Shown piece after piece: positions 49,982 to 58,811 of a DNA stretch of 64,000 nt. Origin of the DNA: JBQCHF01 sp051954955 (lineage in GTDB: Bacteria; Actinomycetota; Actinomycetes; Motilibacterales; Motilibacteraceae). Both the position numbers and the translations under genes were made by a program. The stretch spans positions 20,995 through 84,994 of the forward strand of contig JBQCHF010000181.1 of NCBI GenBank assembly GCA_051954955.1. Reading direction: 5' to 3'. The notes under the pieces were generated by a model. That model worked only from the letters and a program-made list of their open reading frames with translations. It did not search any database and was not told where the DNA came from. Numbering within the stretch: position 1 is the first letter of the stretch; every line of letters starts with the position of its first letter.

Positions 49982-50688
49982 GCCCGCGCCGTCACCAGCA
50001 TCGACACGCCCCGCCGCCGACCCACCGGCAGCACCCGCTCGGCCACCACGACCGACCGCAGCCCCGCGTTGACCACCGAAGGCAGCGCGGACAGGTCACT
50101 CCCCGTCGACCGCGACCGCCGCAGCCGCACCACTGGGCGCAGCAGCACCATCCACGGCTGCGCCTCGGTCACCGTGAACCCCGCCGAGCGCACCACCGCG
50201 AGCAGCCCGGCGGCGTCGTAGCGGCGCACGTGCCCGACCGCCTCGTCGTGCGCGGACCACAGATCCATCCCGGTCGGCACCGCCAGCAGGAGCGCTCCCC
50301 CGGGCCGCAGCACCCGGCGCATCTCGCGCAGCGCGGCGACGTCGTCGTCGATGTGCTCGATGACGTCGAACGCCACGACCAGGTCCGCCGACCCGGCAGC
50401 GAAGGGCAGCGCGGTGGCGTCGCCGCGCACCACCTCCAGGCCGCGCTCGCGGGCCACCGCCGCGCCGGCCTCGCCGTACTCCACCGGCACCGCGAAGCAG
50501 CCGAGCCGGGCCAGCTCGCGGGTGTTGCCGCCACCGGCCGCCCCGACGTCGACGGCCACCGGGCGCCGGGGCGAGTCGGTCAGCACCCCGCTGCGGCGGA
50601 CCATCCGGCGCAGCAGCCAGCGCCGCTCGGCGTACCACCAGTGGCGGTCCTCCAGGGCAGCCAGCTTCCGGACCTCGGTAGCCTCCAC
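49978..50688 (-). CDS. class I SAM-dependent methyltransferase
   Basis: A 236-residue methyltransferase with an N-terminal extension common in envelope-associated members (ALEDRHWWYAERRWLLRRMV), motif I AVDVGAAGGGNTREL, EHIDDDVAALREMRRVLRPGG and a C-terminal lid region ending near MLVTARA. The WWY...R pattern occurs in methyltransferases next to polyprenyl-sugar enzymes. GTG at 50688 has GGGGAGG eight bases upstream. It is divergent from the GT87 gene and convergent with the GT2 gene. Confidence 0.82.
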   Translation of the reverse strand: MEATEVRKLAALEDRHWWYAERRWLLRRMVRRSGVLTDSPRRPVAVDVGAAGGGNTRELARLGCFAVPVEYGEAGAAVARERGLEVVRGDATALPFAAGSADLVVAFDVIEHIDDDVAALREMRRVLRPGGALLLAVPTGMDLWSAHDEAVGHVRRYDAAGLLAVVRSAGFTVTEAQPWMVLLRPVVRLRRSRSTGSDLSALPSVVNAGLRSVVVAERVLPVGRRRGVSMLVTARA

Positions 50689-50756
50689 GAGGACATCCTC
50701 CCCGACGCCAGACCCGGCGCAGAACAGACACGACGTCAGACAGGTGGTCGCGCCCC

Positions 50757-52109
50757 GTGCCAACCACGTCGCCCGCCCGCTGGGCCGGCGCCGCACTGGT
50801 CGGCGTGTGGACGCTGCTGTCGATCTCGAACCTGCACTCGGTCGCCGACTTCCAGCCGCTCACCGTCGTCGGGCTCACCCTCTGCCTGCCCGCGCTGCTG
50901 GGGCTGCTCGCGCTCACCCGTCGGCACGGCCTCGCCGCGCCGCCGGCGTGGTCGGTGGCCGCGGCGCTGGCCCTGAGCGCGCTCGCGGTCGCCTCGCTGC
51001 GCTACTTCGCCTACCTGCCCGACGGGCCGAAGGCCGCCAACCGGTGGCTCGTCGTCGGCGCCGACCTGCTCTGCGCCGCCCTCTGGCTGGTCCCCCGCCG
51101 GGCCGCGCGCACCGCCGCGCTGCTGCTGGCCGGCGCCGCCCTGGTGGCCACCACCTGGGTCGCCGTGCGCTACGACCCGGTGCCGCGGATCGACGTCTGG
51201 CTCTCGTTGGACCAGGGGTCCACCGGCCTGCTGCACGGCCATGACCCCTACGCCAGCAGCTGGGTCGGCAGCCCCGGCGTCGGCGACGCCTTCACCTACC
51301 TGCCCACCACCCTGGTGCTGCTGGCCCCGTTCCGCTGGGTCTTCGGCGACGTCCGGTGGGGCCTGACCGTGGCGCTGCTGCTGACCGCCCTGCTGCTGGC
51401 CCGCTGGCGGCCCGCCGACGAGGACCGCGACGCCGACCCGCGTGCCGGCGCCCTGCTGCTCCTGCTCACCCCGGGCCAGCTCGCGCAGACCGAGCAGTCC
51501 TGGACCGAGCCGCTGCTGCTGCTGTTCGTGGTGCTGCTGCTGGCCGCGGTGCGCGCCGGCCGCCTCAGGGGTGCCGTTGCCTCGCTGGCGGTGCTGCTGA
51601 GCACCAAGCAGCACATGGCCCTGCTGGTGCCGGGTCTGCTGGCCTGGCGCCGGTTCGGCCCGCGCCGCACCCTGGTCGGCATCGTGGCCGGCGGCCTGCT
51701 GTGCCTGCCGTGGTTCCTGTGGGGCCCGGCCGACTTCCTGCACGACACCGTCACGCTGCTGCTGACCTACCCGCCGCTGCGGCTCTCCCCCAACCTCTAC
51801 GTCTCCGCGTTCCGCGCCGGCTGGACCCCGCCGTTCTGGCTCACCGGGCTCGTCCTGCTGGGTACCCTGGCCGGCACCACGTGGGCGGTGCGCCGCGAGC
51901 AGCCCGGCCCCGGCCGGCTCGCGCTGTGGTGGGCGCTGCTGCTGCTGGTGCTCAACCTCACCAACAAGCAGGCGTTCTACAACCAGTTCTGGCTGGTCGG
52001 CGCGCTGCTGCTGGTCGGGCTGGCCGCCGCCGAGCCGGCAGCTGACGAGGAGGCGGGGCAGCTGGAGGAGCCTCGACGTCGTCGGGCCCGGTTGACCGTG
52101 AAGCGGTAG
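50757..52109 (+). CDS. GT87 (DUF2029)-type membrane glycosyltransferase
   Basis: A 450-residue polytopic protein with about ten to twelve membrane helices and an acidic loop (DQGSTGLLHGHDPYASSW) after the early helices, as in actinobacterial polyprenyl-phosphate-dependent mannosyltransferases such as PimE (GT87). It may use the polyprenyl-sugar made by the nearby GT2. The acceptor is unknown. Its last 44 codons overlap the end of the convergent YihY gene. Confidence 0.72.
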   Translation: MPTTSPARWAGAALVGVWTLLSISNLHSVADFQPLTVVGLTLCLPALLGLLALTRRHGLAAPPAWSVAAALALSALAVASLRYFAYLPDGPKAANRWLVVGADLLCAALWLVPRRAARTAALLLAGAALVATTWVAVRYDPVPRIDVWLSLDQGSTGLLHGHDPYASSWVGSPGVGDAFTYLPTTLVLLAPFRWVFGDVRWGLTVALLLTALLLARWRPADEDRDADPRAGALLLLLTPGQLAQTEQSWTEPLLLLFVVLLLAAVRAGRLRGAVASLAVLLSTKQHMALLVPGLLAWRRFGPRRTLVGIVAGGLLCLPWFLWGPADFLHDTVTLLLTYPPLRLSPNLYVSAFRAGWTPPFWLTGLVLLGTLAGTTWAVRREQPGPGRLALWWALLLLVLNLTNKQAFYNQFWLVGALLLVGLAAAEPAADEEAGQLEEPRRRRARLTVKR

Positions 52110-52939
52110 CCGGACAGCACCACCAGGTGCACGAGGTAGACCCAGAGGGCGAACAGCGCCACGCTGCCGAGCAGGTGGCCGCCGTACTTGGTCCCGTAGT
52201 CCGCGCCGGCCGCGAACAAGCGAACGTAGAGCACAAACCCCGCGCTGACGACGGCGATGGCCAGCGCCGCCAGCCCGCCGCCCGAGGTGGTCTCCTGCCA
52301 GCGGACCTCGTAGGTGCCGAAGACCTCGTAGACGGCGGCCAGCAGGGCGGTGAGGACCACCAGCCCGAGCAGGGTCCCGCCCACCGCACCGAGGACGTAG
52401 GACCACCTGCCATGGCCGCTCAGTCCGGGCGCCACCAGCGCGGCCAGGAGCACCGCCAGCACCCCGACCGGTAGCGCGAGCACCAGGCACAGGCCGAGCA
52501 GACGTCCTCGGATCCCGTCGAACCGGCGCTCCCCGCCGCCGGTGATGCGGTCGAGCGACCGGGACAGCCCGGCGCCGTACCAGGTGGCCGGCCAGACCGC
52601 GGCCAGCACGCTGAACCAGCCGATCGAGGTGGCGACCGCGGTCATGTGGGTGAGCAGGCTCGCGGCGTCGATCTGGCGGGGCAGCACCGTGGACAGCGCC
52701 CGGGCGGTCCGCGTCAGCTGCGACTCCCCGGTCACTCCCCCGACGATCCAGAACGCGACCAGCACCATCGGCGGCAGGGACATCAGCGCGTAGAAGGACA
52801 GCGCCGCCGCGTTGAGCAGGGACTCGTCGCTGCGCGACCAGCCGACCAGGCGGCGCACCGGCCCCGGAATCCGCTGCAGCCCGGCCCGGTAGCGCCGCCG
52901 GACCGGGCGCACCAGCTCCTCGGGCAGCTGCTCCAGCAC
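51977..52939 (-). CDS. YihY/BrkB-family membrane protein
   Basis: A protein of about 320 residues with six membrane helices and the family motif NAAALSFYALMSLPPMVLVAFWIVGG. The function of the family is unsettled; a transporter or permease has been suggested. GTG at 52939 is favoured by AGGGA six bases upstream; GTG at 52960 is possible. The C-terminal about 40 residues are Ser/Ala-rich and lie in a 133-base overlap with the convergent GT87 gene, so they may be poorly conserved. The core ends near SGYRFTVNRARRRR. Confidence 0.78.
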   Translation of the reverse strand: MLEQLPEELVRPVRRRYRAGLQRIPGPVRRLVGWSRSDESLLNAAALSFYALMSLPPMVLVAFWIVGGVTGESQLTRTARALSTVLPRQIDAASLLTHMTAVATSIGWFSVLAAVWPATWYGAGLSRSLDRITGGGERRFDGIRGRLLGLCLVLALPVGVLAVLLAALVAPGLSGHGRWSYVLGAVGGTLLGLVVLTALLAAVYEVFGTYEVRWQETTSGGGLAALAIAVVSAGFVLYVRLFAAGADYGTKYGGHLLGSVALFALWVYLVHLVVLSGYRFTVNRARRRRGSSSCPASSSAAGSAAASPTSSSAPTSQNWL

Positions 52940-52995
52940 GCCCGATCCCTGCCCGGTCACCCCCTCGGCGATGCGTCCTGCACCGGACCGGCCGT

Positions 52996-53586
52996 TCAGC
53001 CTTTCGCGGGCACCGGGTCGTCGCGCAGCCGCGCGTGGCTGTGCTCGTCGTGGAACCTGCCGTCGCCGTAGCGGTAGGACTGCCGGTGCAGCCCCTCGGA
53101 GGCGAAACCCGCCCGGGCGGCGACCCGGCACGACGCCTCGTTCTCCACCGCGTGGAAGAGCGCCACCCGGCGCAGGCCCAGTTCGGCGAACGCGAACCCG
53201 GCCGCCCCGTCCAGGGCCGCCGTCGCCACCCCGCGACCGCGCGCCGAGGGCATCGTCCAGTAGCCGACCTCGGCGCTCTCCTGCTCGCGATCGACGTCGA
53301 ACAGCGACACGTAGCCCAGCACCTCGTCGCAGGTGCCTACGACGGCCCACGTGGCGTGCGCCCCGCCGCGCCAGTCGGCCATCCGGGCCAGCCACTGCGC
53401 CGCCGCCGCCCGGGCCGCCTGCTCCGAGACCCGCTGGGCCTCGGCCACCTCGCGCAGGACGTCGTTCCACTGCGCCAGCTCTGGATCCTGCGCCGCGGTG
53501 AGCACCGCGGCGACGTCGCCCTCGGACTCCGGCCGCCAGGGGCGCAGCTGGAACGACCGTGCCGACGTCGGTACCGGCGAGGTCAC
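52996..53586 (-). CDS. GNAT-family N-acetyltransferase
   Basis: A 196-residue RimJ/RimL-like acetyltransferase. FQLRPWRPES is the opening strand; the acetyl-CoA motif reads ARGRGVATAALDGAAGFAFAELGLRRVAL, then HAVENEASCRVAARAGF. GTG at 53586 overlaps the PimB-like gene's stop as GTGA, indicating coupled translation. The substrate could be a protein N-terminus, an amine or an envelope component; the gene next to a mannosyltransferase suggests the last, weakly. Confidence 0.78.
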   Translation of the reverse strand: MTSPVPTSARSFQLRPWRPESEGDVAAVLTAAQDPELAQWNDVLREVAEAQRVSEQAARAAAAQWLARMADWRGGAHATWAVVGTCDEVLGYVSLFDVDREQESAEVGYWTMPSARGRGVATAALDGAAGFAFAELGLRRVALFHAVENEASCRVAARAGFASEGLHRQSYRYGDGRFHDEHSHARLRDDPVPAKG

Positions 53587-54725
53587 GGCGCCGCCATGTC
53601 CAGCAGGTCGCGCAGCTCCCCGGCGAGGTCGTCCCACTGCCACTGCTCCTGCACCCAGGCCCGCCCGCGCTCGCCCATCCGGCGGGCCAGCTCGCGGTCC
53701 TGCAGCAGCTCCGACACCCTGTCGGAGACTTCGCGCAGGTCCGTGCCGTCGACGACGTAGCCGGTCTCACCCGGCAGGCACGCGTCGGGCGCGCCGCCGG
53801 AATCGCCCACCAGCACAGGAAGACCGGTGGCTGCGGCCTCCAGGAAGACGATGCCCAGGCCCTCGGCCTCCAGCCCGGACCGCCGGGTGCGGCACGGCAT
53901 GGCGAAGACGTCGGCGGCGTCGAACCAGGACGGCAGCTCGGCCCACGGCACCGGTCCGGGTACGAGCACCGAGCCCTCGACGCCGGTCTCGCGCACGAGC
54001 CTCTCCAGCGTCTGCCGGTAGGGGCCGCCGCCGGCGACCACCAGCAGTGCGTCGGGGACCGCCGCCAGCACCCGCGGCATCGCGCGGATCAGCGTGTCCT
54101 GGCCCTTGCGCGGGGTGAGGCGTGCCACGCACAGTACGACCGGCCGGTCGGCCGGGATGCCGAGCCGTTTGCGCAGCTCCGCGCCCCCGCAGCCCGGGTG
54201 GAAGCGGGTCGGGTCGACCCCGGGGGGCAGCCGGACCATCCGCGCGCGGGCCGCCGGCGAGAGCGCCGGGGCGATCCGCGCGCGGGTGTACTCGCCCAGG
54301 TAGGTCAGGACGTCGGTGCTCTCGCCGATCCGGTGCAGCACCTGCCGGGCGCCCGGCATCCGCGCCCACCAGATCTCGTGCCCGTGGGTCAGCCCGACGA
54401 TCCGCTGCGCGCCGGCCTCGCGCAGCCGCGGCGCGAGCAGCCCGAGCGGCGCGGCGGCCCCGAACAGCACCGAGGTGCAGCCGTGCTCGCGCAGCAGCCG
54501 CTCGGCCTCCCGCGCCACCCGCGGCGTCGGCAGCATCGGGTACCGCGGCCCGCGCACGACCCGGTACGGCACCTGCGCGTCGAACTCCGACGCGCCGTCG
54601 GTGCGCGAGGCGTAGACCACCACCTGGTCGGCCGGCATCCGTTCGACCAGGGCGCTCACGAAGGACTCGATGCCGCCCTGCCGAGGGGGAAAGTCGTTGG
54701 TGACGACGAGGGTGCGAGCGGCCAC
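53583..54725 (-). CDS. pimB: GT4 mannosyltransferase, PimB-like
   Basis: A 380-residue GT-B glycosyltransferase: TNDFPPRQGGIESFV at the N-terminus, GLTHGHEIWW, VLCVARLTPRKGQDTLIRAM and the EX7E motif around GLEAEGLGIVFLEAAATGLPV. It matches Rv2188c (PimB), which adds the second mannose to phosphatidylinositol mannoside; in this genus the exact acceptor may differ. GTG at 54725 has TAGGCT 6 bases before it, so it likely has its own leaderless promoter. Neighbours M48 protease, HExxH protein and RipC-like hydrolase all concern the envelope. Confidence 0.88.
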   Translation of the reverse strand: MAARTLVVTNDFPPRQGGIESFVSALVERMPADQVVVYASRTDGASEFDAQVPYRVVRGPRYPMLPTPRVAREAERLLREHGCTSVLFGAAAPLGLLAPRLREAGAQRIVGLTHGHEIWWARMPGARQVLHRIGESTDVLTYLGEYTRARIAPALSPAARARMVRLPPGVDPTRFHPGCGGAELRKRLGIPADRPVVLCVARLTPRKGQDTLIRAMPRVLAAVPDALLVVAGGGPYRQTLERLVRETGVEGSVLVPGPVPWAELPSWFDAADVFAMPCRTRRSGLEAEGLGIVFLEAAATGLPVLVGDSGGAPDACLPGETGYVVDGTDLREVSDRVSELLQDRELARRMGERGRAWVQEQWQWDDLAGELRDLLDMAAP

Positions 54726-54731
54726 CGGCGC

Positions 54732-54737
54732 AGCCTA
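54732..54737 (-). promoter_or_regulatory. -10 element of the pimB-like gene
   Basis: Minus-strand TAGGCT; its TAG is also the stop codon of the upstream M48 gene. It lies 6 bases from GTG 54725. Confidence 0.45.
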
Positions 54738-55991
54738 TGGGGCCAGCGAGGCGGGCTCGGGGACGGCGTGCACGCGCGCCCAGTCACGGGCTAGCGCGAT
54801 CCGCTGCGGACCCGTGGGGTGGCTGGTGAACAGCACGTGGGCCACCACCGGCGGGGTGAGGTCGCTGAGGTTGGCGACGGCGAGCCGGCGCTGCATCAGC
54901 GCGAACGTGCGCGGGTCCTGGGTGAGGTCGAGCGCGTGCACGTCGGCGCGGGCTTCCAGCCGGCGGCTCACCAGCTGTTGGAACGGGCCGCCCACTGCGG
55001 ACAGCAGCGTGGCCAGGGCGAGGACCAGCGCCACCGAGCGGCCGTCGGCCAGCCCGTCGACGCCGGCGCGGCGCAGCAGCGGCGCCCACCCCAGCAGCAC
55101 CGCCAGCACGCACACCCCGGCGGCGGCACCGAGCGCCCCGAGCAGGGTGCCGTGCAGCACGTCGCGCCGCTCGGCGTGGCCGAGCTCGTGCGCCACGACC
55201 AGCCGTACCTCGGCCGGATCGGCCTGCTGCAGCAGCGTGTCGTAGACGACCACGCGGCGGGTCGCGCCCAGGCCCGAGACGTAGGCGTTGAGCGCGGTGG
55301 TCCGCCGAGAGGCGTCGGCGACCAGGACGTAGGAGACCGGCACCCCGTCGCGCTCGGCCAGCTCGAGCAGCTCGGCGCGCAGCGGGCCGGCCGGCATCGG
55401 GGTGAACCGGTTGAACAGCGGCTCGAAGACCAGCGGGTAGGCGAAGGACAGCGCCACCACCAGCAGCGCCGCTCCGACCGCCGCGGGCACCCACCACCAG
55501 CCGCCGCGCCAGCGGGCCAGCCCGACCACCGCGAGCAGCACCGCCGCCAGCAGCACGGCGCCGACCGCCCAGCCCTTGACGACGTCGACCGCCCAGCCGC
55601 GCCAGGACTGCACGGACAGCCCGTAGCGGCGGGCCACCACCAGCACCCGGGCGTCGAAGGGCAGCGCCAGCAGCCGGCCCAGCAGCGTGAGCGCCACGGC
55701 GCCCAGCAGCACCTGCGCCCACCAGGCCCCGCCGAAGGGAGCGGCCACGGCACGCACCAGCCCGGCCCCCAGCGGGGTCAGGCCGAGCAGCAGGGTGAGC
55801 ACCAGCCCCAGGGCCAGCGAGGTCCAGGCCACCGGCCGCACCAGGGAGCGGTAGGCCCTGGCCCGGGCGACCTCCTCGGCGGTGAAGTCGCCAGCCACCC
55901 GCGGCGGCACCGGACCGCCGGGCACCGGGCCGGCCAGCGGGTGCCAGGGAGTGGTGAGCACCGCAGCCAGGAGCAGCGCGAGGCCCAGCAC
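54735..55991 (-). CDS. M48-family membrane metalloprotease
   Basis: A 418-residue Ste24/HtpX-type protease. Zinc site H268-E-L-G-H272 is in VVAHELGHAERRD, with the third ligand expected in RRLEARADVHAL. There are six or seven membrane segments. The N-terminus (MLGLALLLAAVLTT) starts at GTG 55991; no better start is seen upstream, since the frame continues 5' without a start codon. Its job is probably quality control or processing of membrane proteins. It follows the HExxH membrane protein by 31 bases on the same strand. Confidence 0.84.
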   Translation of the reverse strand: MLGLALLLAAVLTTPWHPLAGPVPGGPVPPRVAGDFTAEEVARARAYRSLVRPVAWTSLALGLVLTLLLGLTPLGAGLVRAVAAPFGGAWWAQVLLGAVALTLLGRLLALPFDARVLVVARRYGLSVQSWRGWAVDVVKGWAVGAVLLAAVLLAVVGLARWRGGWWWVPAAVGAALLVVALSFAYPLVFEPLFNRFTPMPAGPLRAELLELAERDGVPVSYVLVADASRRTTALNAYVSGLGATRRVVVYDTLLQQADPAEVRLVVAHELGHAERRDVLHGTLLGALGAAAGVCVLAVLLGWAPLLRRAGVDGLADGRSVALVLALATLLSAVGGPFQQLVSRRLEARADVHALDLTQDPRTFALMQRRLAVANLSDLTPPVVAHVLFTSHPTGPQRIALARDWARVHAVPEPASLAP

Positions 55992-56022
55992 GACGAGCGC
56001 GACTGCGGCGCCGAGCGTGGGC

Positions 56023-57471
56023 TCACCCCGCCGCCTGCGCGCGCACGTAGTCCTGCCAGCCGGCGGTGAACTGCGCGGGGCTGAGGTCGAGCACGGCGCG
56101 CAGGGCGGCGGACAGGTTCGTCTGCTCGTCGGCCGACCGCGCCGTCGCCACCTGCCGGTAGAGCCGCACCAGCGCGTCCTGGCCGTTCTCGGCGGCCACG
56201 TAGCGGCAGGCCAGCCACGCGCTCTCGTAGGCGGCCGCGATCTTGCCCCGGGCGGGGTCGAAGTCCTCCTGCACCGGCAGGGTCTTCGGCGCCGTGCCGG
56301 AGCCGACCTGGGCGAGCAGCTCGCGGGCGGCGGTGCTCACCGGGACGCCGCTGTCCAGGTAGCCGACGTAGTCGGCGAAGCCCTCGGACAGCCAGATCGG
56401 GACGGCCCCGCGGGTGATCGCCCGGGTGGCCACGTGGGTGGTCTCGTGCGCCAGCACGACCCGCCGTCCCAGTGCGGTGAGGGTGTCGTAGGTGGCGGGG
56501 TTCACCACCACCCGGTCTCCGGTGGTGCCGGTGCCGCCGTCCGCGCGCTGCCCGGTGGTGATCGCGGCGATCTGCCCGAGGCCGTCGGCGGGGATGGCCA
56601 GCACGCCGGCCATCTCCTGCTGCGTAGCGGGCACGAGCAGCACGACCTTGCGCGGCCAGGGCGAGGGCCACACCCGGTCCACCGCCTCCACCGCCGTGTC
56701 CTCCTCCCGGGCGTAGCGGGCCAGGTCGACGTCGTCGCGGCGGGAGACGACCAGGGTCCGCTCGCCCTGCTGCACGGTGACCGGGCCGAGGTCCCACAGG
56801 TCGTGGTCGGGCTCGCTGGCACCGGCGGCCGAGCCGGCGTCGCTGTCCGAGGCGACCTTCCAGGTCCCGTCCGGCGCGGTGGCCAGGGTCAGGTAGCGCT
56901 GGCGCACGACGTCGGCGGCGTCGTAGCCGCGCAGGCGATAGCGCAGCACGACCCGGCTGATCCAGGCCTCGGAGCCCAGGGCCCGGGCCCGCTCGGACGG
57001 GAGCGCCGGGCCGTCACCGCCCGGCGCGAGCTCGTACTCGGCCAGCGGGAGCCGGAGCAGGTTGGCGAACAGCACGTCCTGGCGTTGGGCGAAGGCGCCG
57101 TCGCGGGGGTCGACGGTGGCGCGCCAGGCGGTGACGTCGTGGGTCAGCACCGCCCGCGAGCGCCGGGCCAGCAGGGCGGCCAGCGCCCGCTCCCGGGCGG
57201 CGCGCACCGCGGCCTGCGGGTCCACCTGGCTGGGGACCCGAGCGCCGGCAGTCACCTGCCCGCTGGGGGCGGCCGTCGGCGCCGCGACAGGGTGAGGGGT
57301 GATCCGCACCCCGAACCAGGCGGCGGCTCCCAGGTCGACGGCGAGGAACAGCGCGACGGCGAGGGCGAGGCGGCGCCGGGGTCGCCGGCGGCGCGAGGGC
57401 GCCGAGGCCGGGGCCGGCAGACCGCGCACGCCGGGCTCGGCGTGCTCGGTGTGCTCCTCGGCCCCGCTCAC
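56023..57471 (-). CDS. membrane-anchored gluzincin-type peptidase-like protein
   Basis: A 482-residue protein with a basic cytosolic N-terminus, one membrane helix (RLALAVALFLAVDLGAAAWFGV) and a large outside domain. HETTH is in VLAHETTHVATRA and the third ligand Glu in WLSEGFADYVGY about 20 residues on, the gluzincin pattern, so it may be a protease of the MA clan. GTG at 57471 is taken because TAGCAT ends 7 bases upstream; ATG at 57480 would place the start inside that hexamer. Homologues in actinobacteria are mostly annotated as hypothetical. A substrate is not known. Confidence 0.72.
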   Translation of the reverse strand: MSGAEEHTEHAEPGVRGLPAPASAPSRRRRPRRRLALAVALFLAVDLGAAAWFGVRITPHPVAAPTAAPSGQVTAGARVPSQVDPQAAVRAARERALAALLARRSRAVLTHDVTAWRATVDPRDGAFAQRQDVLFANLLRLPLAEYELAPGGDGPALPSERARALGSEAWISRVVLRYRLRGYDAADVVRQRYLTLATAPDGTWKVASDSDAGSAAGASEPDHDLWDLGPVTVQQGERTLVVSRRDDVDLARYAREEDTAVEAVDRVWPSPWPRKVVLLVPATQQEMAGVLAIPADGLGQIAAITTGQRADGGTGTTGDRVVVNPATYDTLTALGRRVVLAHETTHVATRAITRGAVPIWLSEGFADYVGYLDSGVPVSTAARELLAQVGSGTAPKTLPVQEDFDPARGKIAAAYESAWLACRYVAAENGQDALVRLYRQVATARSADEQTNLSAALRAVLDLSPAQFTAGWQDYVRAQAAG

Positions 57472-57478
57472 ACCGCGC

Positions 57479-57484
57479 ATGCTA
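57479..57484 (-). promoter_or_regulatory. -10 element of the gluzincin gene
   Basis: Minus-strand TAGCAT, 7 bases before GTG 57471. Confidence 0.42.
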
Positions 57485-57555
57485 GGCGGCGCCGGGGCCG
57501 GTTCACCGCAGCTGGCTCGCGGCGGCGGGAGGCGACGGTGGGACGAACGGGCGGA

Positions 57556-57602
57556 CAGCAACGAGCCCCGGACACCGCAGGCGCATCCGGGGCTCGTTGC
57601 TG
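57556..57602. terminator. 17-bp terminator after the NlpC/P60 gene
   Basis: CAGCAACGAGCCCCGGA at 57556-57572 pairs perfectly with 57586-57602 around a 13-base loop. It lies 23 bases after the stop of the minus-strand RipC-like gene and upstream of the next operon. Confidence 0.72.
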
Positions 57603-57624
57603 AGGGGCTCGTGGGCGAGCCGGG

Positions 57625-58800
57625 CTACGGACGCCCGACCCCGCTGATCGGCATCTCGTTCAGCGGGGAGATCTTCACCCCAGAGCGCGGGTTGGCCGCG
57701 TGCACGATCTGCCCACCGCCGATGTACATGCCGACGTGGCTCATGCCGCTGTAGTAGAAGACCAGGTCGCCGGGCTGGATCTGCGACAGGGACACATGGC
57801 GGATCGCGCCGTACTGCGCGACCGTGTAGTGCGGCAGGCTCACCCCGGCGGCGCGCCAGGCGTACATCATCAGGCCGGAGCAGTCGAAGACGTTCGGGCC
57901 CGCGGCGCCCCAGACGTAGGCGTCGCCGACCTTGCTCAGCGCCACGCTGACGGCGGTGGACGCGCGACCGCTCACCGGCACCGGCGCGCTCGGCGAGGAG
58001 TCGCCGGAGGAGGTGGACAGCGACGAGGACGTGGTGCGGGCCACGGACCGCACCGAGTCGCGGGCCGCGCGGGCGGCGGCGAGCTCGCGGGCCCGAGCGG
58101 CCCGCTGGGCCTCCTCGAGCCGGCGGCGCTGCTCGGCCTTGAGGCTGCTCAGCAGCGCCTTGGACTGGGCGACCTTGCGGTCGAGCTCGGCCTTCTGGGC
58201 CTGCAGCTGCTGCTCGACCGTCTTGAGCTGGCCGAGCCGCTGCGCCACGGCCAGGTTGTCCTGGGCCAGCTGGTTGCGGGCCGCCTGCACCTTGCGCAGC
58301 GCGGTGGCCTGGCGCTGGGCGAGCTGGTTGATCGAGCTGGCGCCGGCGAGGAACTCGTCCGGGTTGTCCGAGAGCAGCAGCTGGACCTCGGGGTCGATGC
58401 CGCCGTTGCGGTAGCTGGCGGCGGCGAGCGAGGCGACCTCGCCGCGCATGGCCTCGAGCTTCTTCTGCTGGGCGGCGGCCTGCGCCCGCACCTTGGCCAG
58501 CTCGCGCTCGATCTGCGCCCGCTGCACCTGCGCGCCGTTGACCTTCTCGTTGGCGACCTCGGCCTGGTGGTCCAGGTCGTCCAGCTGCGCCTGCACCTGG
58601 GCGATGGTGGGCGCGGGGTCGGCGACGGCGGTGCCCGGCACGAGCGTCAGGGCGGCGACGGCCGCGGTGCTCAGCGCGACGAGCGTGCTGGTGGGACGGC
58701 GCAGGGCGCGACGGGCCACGGGCGCGGCTCTCCTCCTCCTCGGCCGCCTACCGGGTGAGCTGACGGGCTCGGGCGGGAAGGTCGCCCTACGGCGCGCCAT
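57625..58800 (-). CDS. ripC: NlpC/P60 peptidoglycan endopeptidase, RipC-like
   Basis: A 391-residue secreted hydrolase. A basic N-terminus and signal peptide (LVALSTAAVAALTLVPGTAVA, cut near ADPAP) lead to a long coiled coil (about 60-240) that holds the enzyme inactive in this family, and a C-terminal NlpC/P60 domain (about 275-391) with catalytic Cys in VFDCSGLMMYAW, His in MSHVGMYIGGG and the third residue in IVHAANP. It corresponds to Rv2190c. ATG at 58800 has TGGAGG upstream. A candidate c-di-AMP riboswitch occupies the 5' region and a strong terminator follows. Confidence 0.92.
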   Translation of the reverse strand: MARRRATFPPEPVSSPGRRPRRRRAAPVARRALRRPTSTLVALSTAAVAALTLVPGTAVADPAPTIAQVQAQLDDLDHQAEVANEKVNGAQVQRAQIERELAKVRAQAAAQQKKLEAMRGEVASLAAASYRNGGIDPEVQLLLSDNPDEFLAGASSINQLAQRQATALRKVQAARNQLAQDNLAVAQRLGQLKTVEQQLQAQKAELDRKVAQSKALLSSLKAEQRRRLEEAQRAARARELAAARAARDSVRSVARTTSSSLSTSSGDSSPSAPVPVSGRASTAVSVALSKVGDAYVWGAAGPNVFDCSGLMMYAWRAAGVSLPHYTVAQYGAIRHVSLSQIQPGDLVFYYSGMSHVGMYIGGGQIVHAANPRSGVKISPLNEMPISGVGRP

Positions 58801-58811
58801 CCGTCCTCGGC

